Of a DNA stretch of 24,317 bases, positions 1 through 4,761 are shown in pieces. The notes under the pieces were generated by a model, which was given only the letters and a program-made list of their open reading frames with translations, ran no database searches and had not been told where the DNA came from. The position numbers were made by a program, and so were the translations under genes. Positions within the stretch are counted from its first letter, which is position 1. The number at the start of each line of letters is the position of its first letter. Where the stretch lies: IMG/VR virus record IMGVR_UViG_3300044645_000668, positions 1-24,317 of that record. The stretch is one strand, 5' to 3'. The DNA is from a virus.

Positions 1-111
1 AGAGACTTTGCCGACGCAGCGCCTCCACCGAAGGAATGGACCGGAGAAGCCGCCGAGGCGCTTGCACGTACCCGTAGAAAGTTTGAAGCCAGCAAGGAGG
101 CACTCGCATGA
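1..111 (+). CDS. 3' end of an unrecognised protein (partial)
   Basis: The first reading frame is open from base 1 to a TGA at 109-111, giving 36 residues that end in KEALA. The tail is charged and Ala-rich (KEWTGEAAEALARTRR) and probably helical. The start lies outside the window. The stop overlaps the ATG of the next gene (ATGA) and the strong ribosome binding site of that gene, AAGGAGG, lies inside this frame. That is the arrangement seen between most genes here and is the main reason to believe the frame is coding. No function can be assigned. Confidence 0.6.
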   Translation, partial: RDFADAAPPPKEWTGEAAEALARTRRKFEASKEALA

Positions 112-374
112 GTACGACGATTGACGCGCCCCCAACATTAACTCCCAGGCAATTGGACATCCTTCAGTGGATTGCCGGTTTCATTGACACGCACGGCTAC
201 CCGCCGACGTACAGGCAAGTCGGTTGCCACTACGGATGGCGAAGCCCAAGTGCCGCCACGTCCACGCACTTGCGGTCGCTGGAGCGCAAAGGCGTTGTGA
301 CTCGTGAGCCTGGGCAGGCCCGCACTCTGAAGCTGACGCCGCTTGGCATGGCGATGATCGGCGGTGACGCATGA
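108..374 (+). CDS. LexA-type winged-helix DNA-binding protein, no peptidase domain
   Basis: This 88-residue protein matches the N-terminal DNA-binding domain of LexA. Its pattern LTPRQLDILQWIAGFIDTHG is followed by PPTYRQVG and then a recognition-helix region and wing (THLRSLERKGVVTREPG). LexA proteins carry a C-terminal S24 peptidase domain with a Ser-Lys dyad; this protein ends soon after the wing, so it cannot self-cleave in the SOS manner. The start is well supported by AAGGAGG eight bases upstream. The gene overlaps its neighbours on both sides (ATGA), so it belongs to the early operon. It probably acts as a repressor or modulator in the cytoplasm; its target is unknown. A MarR-like or other winged-helix assignment is possible but less good. 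Confidence 0.8.
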   Translation: MSTTIDAPPTLTPRQLDILQWIAGFIDTHGYPPTYRQVGCHYGWRSPSAATSTHLRSLERKGVVTREPGQARTLKLTPLGMAMIGGDA

Positions 375-562
375 GCCAGCAGTGGCACTACCTCCCGGCA
401 CCGCTCGATGTCGTCCAGGCGTTGATGAGTCGTGCGTGGGACGACGACATCAGCGACGACGACCGGATTCTCATTGAGACTGCTGCACGTTCGCTGGAGG
501 CGACGCTAGAGCGTTGCGTGCGGCTGGCAAGCGTCATTGAGAAGACGGAGGTGGGGCTGTGA
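371..562 (+). CDS. Small acidic phage protein, unknown function
   Basis: A 63-residue protein whose start overlaps the previous stop (ATGA) and whose own stop overlaps the GTG of the methyltransferase (GTGA). The middle is rich in aspartate (WDDDISDDDR) and is followed by a helix-prone segment (AARSLEATLERCVRLASVIE). No signal peptide, membrane segment or known motif is visible. The tight coupling to the methyltransferase suggests co-expression, and the strong GGAGGTGG ribosome binding site for that gene lies inside this frame. I do not recognise the family. Confidence 0.65.
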   Translation: MSQQWHYLPAPLDVVQALMSRAWDDDISDDDRILIETAARSLEATLERCVRLASVIEKTEVGL

Positions 563-1548
563 CGTTTGGCGAACTGTTCGCAGGGATTGGTGGCTTTTCG
601 CTCGGTCTTGAGCGGGCCGGAATGACGTGCAAGTGGCAAGTGGAGATTGACCCGTATGCAAGAGCAGTCCTCAACAAGCACTGGCCCGACGTGCCCAAAC
701 ACGACGACGTGCGAACCTTCCCGCCAACACACACACACACACAGGATTTCAGCGTCGATCTCATCTGCGGCGGCTTCCCCTGCCAAGACATCAGCGTCGC
801 TGGCAAGGGGGCAGGACTCGCAGGCGAGAGGTCCGGTCTTTGGAACGATTTTGCTCGGATCATTCGCACAGTTCGGCCTCGATGGGTGGTCATCGAAAAC
901 GTCCCAGCTCTCACTGCTAGAGGGCTCGGAACCGTTCTCGGCGACTTGGCCGAAATCGGGTTTGATGCGGAATGGCATTGCATACCGGCTTCAGCCGTTG
1001 GTGCTCCGCACAGACGCGAACGGATCTGGATTGTGGGCAACGCCCGTTGCGAACCCATCGGCGGCAGCATCGCTGCCAGCGCTGTTGAACGAGGCCAAGC
1101 GGCTGCACCTGCGTCGCCAGTGTCCACTGGCGACGCAGGTTGCGGCAGAACATACGCACGGTTATCGAATGTGGCCGACTCCGACTGCGCACGGCTTCGA
1201 CATTGCGGACGTTCCTGCACTGCTTGCGAGACGAGAGCGGTGCAAGGAAAAGAACAAGAACGGCAACGGCTTTGGGTTGACGCTCAACCAAGCCGTCAAG
1301 GTGGCGATGTACCCAACGCCAACCGTGCAGGACGCCAGCAACAACGGCGCCCCGAGCCAACACCAGCGGAACAGCTTGCCGCTGAACGCAGTGGCTGGTG
1401 GGAGTCTGAACCCGACGTGGGTCGAGTGGCTCATGGGATTCCCTCACGGGTGGACCGCCTTAGATGCCTCGGCAACGCCGTCGTCCCGCAAGTTGTCGAA
1501 GTCATCGGGCGGGCGATCCTTGCAGCGGAAGCGAGGATGACGTCATGA
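559..1548 (+). CDS. dcm: C5-cytosine DNA methyltransferase (Dcm family)
   Basis: The protein transfers a methyl group from S-adenosylmethionine to C5 of cytosine in a specific DNA sequence. The 329 residues carry the family motifs in order: motif I FAGIGG at residues 7-12 (cofactor binding), motif IV GGFPCQDIS with catalytic Cys75, motif VI with Glu113-Asn114-Val115, motif VIII around HRRERIWI at 151-158, and motifs IX-X near the end, including RLRCLGNAVVPQ. The stretch from about 160 to 280 is the variable target-recognition region, so the methylated sequence cannot be read from it. The GTG start has a GGAGGTGG site just upstream and overlaps the previous stop. An (AC)8 run at 727-742 encodes Thr-His repeats between motifs I and IV. 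Another long frame overlaps almost the whole gene. Likely role: protection of phage DNA from host restriction. Confidence 0.93.
   Translation: MTFGELFAGIGGFSLGLERAGMTCKWQVEIDPYARAVLNKHWPDVPKHDDVRTFPPTHTHTQDFSVDLICGGFPCQDISVAGKGAGLAGERSGLWNDFARIIRTVRPRWVVIENVPALTARGLGTVLGDLAEIGFDAEWHCIPASAVGAPHRRERIWIVGNARCEPIGGSIAASAVERGQAAAPASPVSTGDAGCGRTYARLSNVADSDCARLRHCGRSCTACETRAVQGKEQERQRLWVDAQPSRQGGDVPNANRAGRQQQRRPEPTPAEQLAAERSGWWESEPDVGRVAHGIPSRVDRLRCLGNAVVPQVVEVIGRAILAAEARMTS
656..1540 (+). CDS. Overlapping open frame inside the methyltransferase gene, with WPTPT and WVEWLMGFP motifs
   Basis: One base forward of the methyltransferase frame (codon starts at coordinate mod 3 = 2), the sequence is open to a TGA at 1538-1540. 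An ATG at 656 is the first standard start, but no good ribosome binding site is seen. The translation is not random-looking. It contains WSSKTSQLSLLEG, FSATWPKSGLMRNGIAYRL, three related WATPV/WPTPT/YPTPT motifs (near 1048, 1168 and 1308) and ends with LNPTWVEWLMGFPHGWTALD. From memory, phage and metagenome ORFs with these phrases occur repeatedly beside or within cytosine methyltransferases; I cannot confirm this by search. It may be a real dual-coded protein, an alternative C-terminal half reached by frameshifting, or a compositional shadow of the methyltransferase, whose VADSD-like repeats map onto WPTPT in this frame. Confidence 0.35.
   Translation: MQEQSSTSTGPTCPNTTTCEPSRQHTHTHRISASISSAAASPAKTSASLARGQDSQARGPVFGTILLGSFAQFGLDGWSSKTSQLSLLEGSEPFSATWPKSGLMRNGIAYRLQPLVLRTDANGSGLWATPVANPSAAASLPALLNEAKRLHLRRQCPLATQVAAEHTHGYRMWPTPTAHGFDIADVPALLARRERCKEKNKNGNGFGLTLNQAVKVAMYPTPTVQDASNNGAPSQHQRNSLPLNAVAGGSLNPTWVEWLMGFPHGWTALDASATPSSRKLSKSSGGRSLQRKRG
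727..742. repeat. (AC)8 dinucleotide tract inside the methyltransferase gene
   Basis: Eight uninterrupted AC units lie between the codons for motif I and motif IV and encode Thr-His-Thr-His in the methyltransferase frame. Simple repeats of this kind in methyltransferase genes are known sites of slipped-strand phase variation in bacteria. Both the methyltransferase frame and the overlapping frame are open across the tract. No other comparable simple repeat was noticed in the window. Confidence 0.9.
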
Positions 1549-1808
1549 GCGACTTCGCATTCATTTTCATCGGTTCGGTTCTCCACGCCGTGACGTTCAC
1601 GGCTGGCATTTTGGTTGGGACTTCTCTGCGAAAGGATGTGCGGAATGACAATGACGAAGGAACGAAAGACGAAGGCTGGTGGCATCAGCCTGTCAGCACC
1701 GGAACTCAAGGCGGCTCTCGCAGCCGTGGGCCAGGCGGTGCCGACAAGGTCGCCACGTCCCATCTACCAGAGCGTGCTCCTATCGGGCGGGGTTCTGTCT
1801 GGGAGTGA
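1545..1808 (+). CDS. Small membrane protein overlapping the clamp gene start
   Basis: An 87-residue frame starts at an ATG overlapping the methyltransferase stop (ATGA), with GAGG at a suitable distance. Residues 4-28 form one hydrophobic membrane-spanning segment (FAFIFIGSVLHAVTFTAGILVG) read here as two pieces FAFIFIGSVL and HAVTFTAGILVG. The rest is polar and charged. The last ~164 bases overlap the beginning of the sliding-clamp gene in another frame, so the C-terminal half may be unconstrained. It could instead act mainly as a short coupling ORF that feeds ribosomes to the clamp start at 1645. No family is recognised. Confidence 0.45.
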   Translation: MSDFAFIFIGSVLHAVTFTAGILVGTSLRKDVRNDNDEGTKDEGWWHQPVSTGTQGGSRSRGPGGADKVATSHLPERAPIGRGSVWE

Positions 1809-2766
1809 CGGTGACGTGCGAATCGACGTCACGCTGGAAACCGCCCCCCCCGGCATCAATTTCCTGCTGCCAAAGGATCGCTTTTCCGCCATCCTTGGCA
1901 GTTTCACGGGCGATGAAATCACGATTACGCCTGACGAGTCGTCATGCGTCATCAAGGCTGGGCGTGGCGAGTGGACGCTGCCAACCGAGGACGCTGGCGA
2001 GTATCCCGCGTGGAGCGTTGACGGTGCGAAGCCTGTCACGCGGCTCCCGGTTGACCAGTTCTGCCGTGCCGTCAAAGGTGTCGTGTTCGCCGTGGACGAC
2101 GAGTCGAGCCGCTACGCTCTCGGTGCGGTGCTCGTGGAAGTCAAAGGCGAGGTTGTCACGTTTGTTGCCACGGACGGTCGCCGGCTCTCGTGCGTGAACT
2201 GCGAGCACGACCTTGCGGTTGACGACTCGCAGACGCTCGTTCCGGCTCGTGCGATGGCAATCATCGCACGGCTCGCAGCTGGGTGCGGTGATGCCAGCGT
2301 TCAGCTGGAGGCAACCAAGAACGAGATCGTCGCCACAATTGGCAACGCTACCGTCACGGCTCGTCTACTTGACGGTCGATACCCTCGCTGGCGTGACACG
2401 CTGCCGGATCGCGACGCCAAGGCAACCACGGTCAGCCGTGCGGATCTGCTGGCAGCGACGCGGGCCGCAGCCATCGTGACCAGCGATGAGAGCAAAGGTG
2501 TGCAGTTCGTGTTCTCTGGCGACGGCATCTGGCTGCACGGCCAGAGCAGCGAGAAGGGCGAATCAAGCGTCACCTGCGACGTCGTGGAAGCCGGTGACAA
2601 GGCGACGGTCAAGCTGGACCCGTTGTTCGTCCAGCAATGGCTTGGCGGCATCGACAGCGAAGCCGAGCCAGAGGTTGAAGTCGAAGCCGTTGACGCACAG
2701 TCGGCGGTGATCTTGCGGTGCGGCGACAACACGGGCGTGATCATGCCACTGGCGGTGGATGCCTGA
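1645..2766 (+). CDS. dnaN: DNA polymerase III beta subunit (sliding clamp)
   Basis: A 373-residue protein of full clamp length with all three clamp-fold domains. Diagnostic stretches are LPTEDAGEYPAW at about 112-123, RYALGAVLVEV at 156-166 followed by FVATDGRRLS at 173-182 (bacterial clamps have RY-L-GVLLE and VATDGHRLA), DGRYPRW at 243-249, and the C-terminal VIMPLAV at 365-371. The dimeric ring tethers replicative polymerase and other clamp-binding proteins to DNA. Start: two ATGs, 1645 and 1651, follow an AAAGGA site; longer in-frame starts lack support. The gene overlaps the next one (TGATG). No polymerase or clamp loader is visible here, so it probably works with host proteins or with phage genes outside the window. 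The family call is firm although identity to cellular clamps looks low. Confidence 0.93.
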   Translation: MTMTKERKTKAGGISLSAPELKAALAAVGQAVPTRSPRPIYQSVLLSGGVLSGSDGDVRIDVTLETAPPGINFLLPKDRFSAILGSFTGDEITITPDESSCVIKAGRGEWTLPTEDAGEYPAWSVDGAKPVTRLPVDQFCRAVKGVVFAVDDESSRYALGAVLVEVKGEVVTFVATDGRRLSCVNCEHDLAVDDSQTLVPARAMAIIARLAAGCGDASVQLEATKNEIVATIGNATVTARLLDGRYPRWRDTLPDRDAKATTVSRADLLAATRAAAIVTSDESKGVQFVFSGDGIWLHGQSSEKGESSVTCDVVEAGDKATVKLDPLFVQQWLGGIDSEAEPEVEVEAVDAQSAVILRCGDNTGVIMPLAVDA

Positions 2767-3080
2767 TGGGAGTTTGGCGACTTGTCTACGACAAGAACGT
2801 GCTGAAGCGGCTCTGGGCGGCTGGCAATACTCATGTAGAGATTGCCGCCGCCTTGGGCTGCTCAGCCGGCTACGTCGAAAAGCTACGGAAACGTCACGGC
2901 CTGCCGCGACGTCCTCGGTGCCACCACGGACCACAGGAAGACGATCCGACGCCAGAGCAGATCAAAGAGCGTGCGGCTGAGTGCATAGCACGGCGAGAGC
3001 CGCCAGCAGTGCCAAAGACAGAGCGAGTCATCGCCCCGAAATACTCGTGGGATGGATTTCGCTTTACCGCTTTGAGTTGA
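2766..3080 (+). CDS. Helix-turn-helix DNA-binding protein
   Basis: A 104-residue basic protein that starts one base inside the clamp stop codon. Residues 10-48 form a helix-turn-helix of resolvase/GcrA-like style: VLKRLWAAGNTHVEIAAALG, then CSAGYVEKLRKRHGLPRR. The middle (DDPTPEQIKERAAECIARRE) is a charged helix and the protein ends in YSWDGFRFTAL. The pattern LWAAG-x-IA-LG resembles GcrA-type and sigma-region-4-like domains, but the GcrA C-terminal part is not evident. It may regulate phage transcription; a small-terminase role cannot be excluded because no other candidate is present. Its stop codon sits within a TTGACA that may be a promoter element for the next operon. Confidence 0.7.
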   Translation: MGVWRLVYDKNVLKRLWAAGNTHVEIAAALGCSAGYVEKLRKRHGLPRRPRCHHGPQEDDPTPEQIKERAAECIARREPPAVPKTERVIAPKYSWDGFRFTALS

Positions 3081-3095
3081 CACGCTCGCTAGTGT
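3077..3095 (+). promoter_or_regulatory. Promoter-like element TTGACA-N7-TAGTGT
   Basis: TTGACA (3077-3082) overlaps the stop codon of the helix-turn-helix gene and is followed after seven bases by TAGTGT (3090-3095). The hexamers look like -35 and -10 boxes but the spacing is far shorter than the usual 16-18. TAGTGT resembles the TAGCGT and TACCGT boxes in the elements at 7271 and 19208. The same TTGAC-N7 layout recurs at 3649. Transcription from here would serve the exported-protein gene and those downstream. Confidence 0.35.
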
Positions 3096-3129
3096 GATTC
3101 GCAGTGCCGCACGGAGCGGCTTTCACTAG
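3089..3129 (+). promoter_or_regulatory. Nested inverted repeat in the leader of the exported-protein gene
   Basis: CTAGTG (3089-3094) pairs with CACTAG (3124-3129), and inside it GCCGC (3106-3110) pairs with GCGGC (3116-3120) around the loop ACGGA. The structure ends a few bases before the AAAGGA ribosome binding site of the gene at 3147. There is no following T run, so a simple intrinsic terminator is unlikely. An operator or a 5' leader hairpin fits better. Confidence 0.45.
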
Positions 3130-3146
3130 TCGAAAGGACGGACGAT

Positions 3147-3452
3147 ATGCGAAGGATTTGCATGGTTGTGGCTCTGGCGTTCTGTGGCGTTGTGGCGAAT
3201 GCGGACAACGTCGTGATCAACGCACGACGGGTGAACATCACATCTGCCCAGCAGGACGCCGAGATCATGGCACGCTCAGGCGTGCTGCGTCACTGCGGCA
3301 CCGCTGGTGGCAGGCGTGAGGGCATCGGCTTCTCGTCGTCGTCGCCGGATGCGGCGCTGCGGAACTGCTGCTACTACGGGCGATACCGCATCGTGGAAAA
3401 GGCAGTCGCTCGTGGTCCGCGTGGCTGGTTCGCTGTGATTCGCTACGAATGA
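3147..3452 (+). CDS. Small exported protein, unknown function
   Basis: The 101-residue protein begins with a typical signal peptide: MRR, a hydrophobic core (ICMVVALAFCGVV) and a likely cleavage after ANA. The mature part carries the pattern MARSGVLRHCG-GG-REGIGF, then SSSPDAALRNCCYYGRYR and a final GPRGWFAVIRYE. Three cysteines (one after His, then a CC pair) could bind metal or form disulfides outside the cytoplasm. The start has AAAGGA eight bases upstream. From memory, similar short proteins with a CCYYGRYR-like segment occur in planctomycete genomes; this could not be checked. The gene overlaps the next one by ATGA. Export suggests action at the host envelope, for example superinfection exclusion, but this is speculation. 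Confidence 0.75.
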   Translation: MRRICMVVALAFCGVVANADNVVINARRVNITSAQQDAEIMARSGVLRHCGTAGGRREGIGFSSSSPDAALRNCCYYGRYRIVEKAVARGPRGWFAVIRYE

Positions 3453-3652
3453 GCACGCACTGGATCACGGTTGAGTTTCTCGGCGGCCCACTGGACGGCG
3501 CTTTGCGGCCCGTCCAAGTGGGCGTCGCCATTTACTACCTCGCCAATGGTGCGGTCATTCATGCGTACGCGCTGGACGAGATACACGAGGGGAACCATGT
3601 GCGACAGGTGATGCGGCACTTCGAGATCATCCACTCGTCGTGGTTTGCTTGA
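3449..3652 (+). CDS. Small phage protein with a FLGGPLDG motif, unknown function
   Basis: A 67-residue protein whose ATG overlaps the previous stop. The N-terminal VEFLGGPLDGALRPVQVG is followed by YYLANGAVIHAYAL and a charged C-terminus. Short phage proteins with a GGPxDG turn and a later Tyr/His-rich strand are common in actinobacterial and other phages and generally have no known function. No signal peptide or membrane segment is seen. Its stop codon lies inside the TTGACG element at 3649. Confidence 0.65.
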   Translation: MSTHWITVEFLGGPLDGALRPVQVGVAIYYLANGAVIHAYALDEIHEGNHVRQVMRHFEIIHSSWFA

Positions 3653-3667
3653 CGCTCCTGCGATGAT
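3649..3667 (+). promoter_or_regulatory. Promoter-like element TTGACG-N7-GATGAT before rusA
   Basis: TTGACG (3649-3654) overlaps the stop codon of the preceding gene and GATGAT (3662-3667) follows after exactly seven bases, the same layout as at 3077. The ATG of the resolvase gene begins six bases after GATGAT, which would give an almost leaderless mRNA. This is weak evidence alone; the repeated layout is what makes it worth recording. Confidence 0.25.
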
Positions 3668-3673
3668 CGGTGC

Positions 3674-4072
3674 ATGAAGCCGATCACGTTCACAGTGCCG
3701 GGCGACCCAGTGCCACAGCCACGAGTGCGAGTCAGCACACGCGGCGGCTTCGCCAGAGCGTACGTGCCGTCGAAGCATCCAGTGCATGCGTACCGCGAAG
3801 GCGTATTGCGTGCGGCGATTGATGCAGGGCTGCTGCCAGTGAGCGAGCCAATCGAAGTGATCATTGACGCTGTGTTCGCACGTCCGAAATCGCACATGAC
3901 AAAGCGTGGCGTGAAAGCGTCAGCACCAGCGTTGCCAAGAGCGGATGTAGACAACGTGGCGAAGGCGTGCCTCGACTCGCTGAAGGATTTGTTCGACGAC
4001 ACGAATGTGCGGCGACTGATCGTGGAAAAGTCGTGGGGCGATGAGGCGAGAACAACGGTGAGGGTGCAGTGA
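3674..4072 (+). CDS. rusA: RusA-like Holliday junction resolvase
   Basis: A 132-residue protein of normal RusA length. RusA is a dimeric, metal-dependent endonuclease that cuts four-way DNA junctions made during recombination and replication. The N-terminal strand (ITFTVPGDPVPQPRVRV) and the core LPRADVDNVAKACLDSL followed by DDTNV are characteristic. Asp91, Asp93, Lys97 and Asp108 line up in order and spacing with the family's catalytic acidic residues and lysine. No Shine-Dalgarno sequence is evident before the ATG, consistent with a leaderless or weakly translated start. It sits between early genes and the packaging module, where a resolvase would debranch DNA before terminase loads it. 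Confidence 0.88.
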   Translation: MKPITFTVPGDPVPQPRVRVSTRGGFARAYVPSKHPVHAYREGVLRAAIDAGLLPVSEPIEVIIDAVFARPKSHMTKRGVKASAPALPRADVDNVAKACLDSLKDLFDDTNVRRLIVEKSWGDEARTTVRVQ

Positions 4073-4590
4073 GTCGTGAGCTTGTCACATTTGGCGAAGA
4101 TCAAAAGCAGGCGCTCGTCGCAGCGATGCTTGCATTTCTTGATAGGCCAGATGCCGCAGGACGTCTCATGACGGCAATGGGAGGTTTTCTGTTCGAGGAT
4201 TGGCTAGCAGATCAAGCAGCCAAAGCCGGGTTTGACTTTGAAAATGTGTCACACAAGAAACTTCCGTATGACTTGGTCATTAATGGCTATCGAGTACAAG
4301 CGAAAAGCAGCGGGTCAACAAAGGGAACGGTTGATGTCCGGCCCGTGCGTCCCGTAGTTGGCTCTACATGCAGACGATATTCGCTAGAAGATTTTGATGT
4401 ATTGGCTGTCCATCTTGCGTCCTTTGATGAGCGATACTTCATTCCTGTCAAAGAATTTCGCTGCCCTCAGTTTCAGGAGATGGTCTGCGGATGCTTCGTC
4501 AGAGATCGTCACGCAAAGTGGCGCGACGCATGGTCAGTCGTTGAGGGCAAGCGTGGCGAGTTTGCTAGCGAACAGATGCTTTTGTTCTGA
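4069..4590 (+). CDS. PD-(D/E)XK nuclease-like protein
   Basis: This 173-residue protein starts with GTG overlapping the rusA stop, with GTGAGG upstream. Glu43 in GFLFEDWL, Asp68 in LPYDLVINGY and Gln77-Ala78-Lys79 in RVQAKSS give the order E...D...QxK expected for a variant PD-(D/E)XK nuclease core. The later FDVLAVHLASFDERYFIPVKEF resembles the final strands of small restriction-like or PDDEXK domains of unknown function. The DNA is visibly less GC-rich than its neighbours, hinting at separate acquisition. It may be a homing or restriction-type endonuclease, or a nuclease working with RusA. A partnership with the methyltransferase at 559 is possible but they are not adjacent. Confidence 0.6.
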   Translation: MSRELVTFGEDQKQALVAAMLAFLDRPDAAGRLMTAMGGFLFEDWLADQAAKAGFDFENVSHKKLPYDLVINGYRVQAKSSGSTKGTVDVRPVRPVVGSTCRRYSLEDFDVLAVHLASFDERYFIPVKEFRCPQFQEMVCGCFVRDRHAKWRDAWSVVEGKRGEFASEQMLLF

Positions 4591-4761
4591 CAAGCCTAGA
4601 AAACAAGGGCAAAACGTGCGTGAAGTGCGAAAAAGCCTAGAAAACAAGGCATTCCCGCCCGCACGTCCAGCGATTTTTTTAGGTTCTCCCGGCGTTTTTC
4701 GCTTCTAGCCTCCACGGCGAGCTTGCCATGTTTTGCGTGTTTTTTAGCCACCGGGTGACGC
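4591..4761. other. Non-coding stretch with direct and inverted repeats before the terminase gene
   Basis: No gene is supported in these 171 bases, the longest clear gap in the window. It holds a 17-base direct repeat (4592-4608 and 4633-4649), an inverted pair ACGTGCG (4614-4620) / CGCACGT (4660-4666), another GCGAAAAA (4627-4634) / TTTTTCGC (4695-4702), and T runs at 4674-4680 and near 4740. It is richer in A and T than its surroundings. Possible roles are a terminator for the early operon, the promoter of the late operon, or the packaging (cos/pac) recognition site, which in many phages lies beside the terminase genes. Confidence 0.6.
4592..4649. repeat. 17-base direct repeat, two copies 41 bases apart
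   Basis: AAGCCTAGAAAACAAGG occurs exactly at 4592-4608 and again at 4633-4649. Direct repeats at regular spacing upstream of a terminase gene are typical of protein-binding arrays such as terminase recognition sites, though a regulator site is equally possible. Confidence 0.85.

Noticed and set aside
534-1220. Long minus-strand open frames opposite the methyltransferase
   Set aside because: They arise from the GC-rich codon pattern of the + strand gene, have no family-like motifs and would be the only minus-strand genes in the window.
4394-4708. Open frame overlapping the end of the nuclease-like gene and the gap
   Set aside because: It is out of frame with the better-supported gene, lacks a ribosome binding site and runs through the direct repeats.
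4591-4761. T runs in the gap considered as a standard intrinsic terminator
   Set aside because: No stable GC stem lies directly before either T run; the inverted pairs are short and distant, so only a general regulatory or packaging region is claimed.
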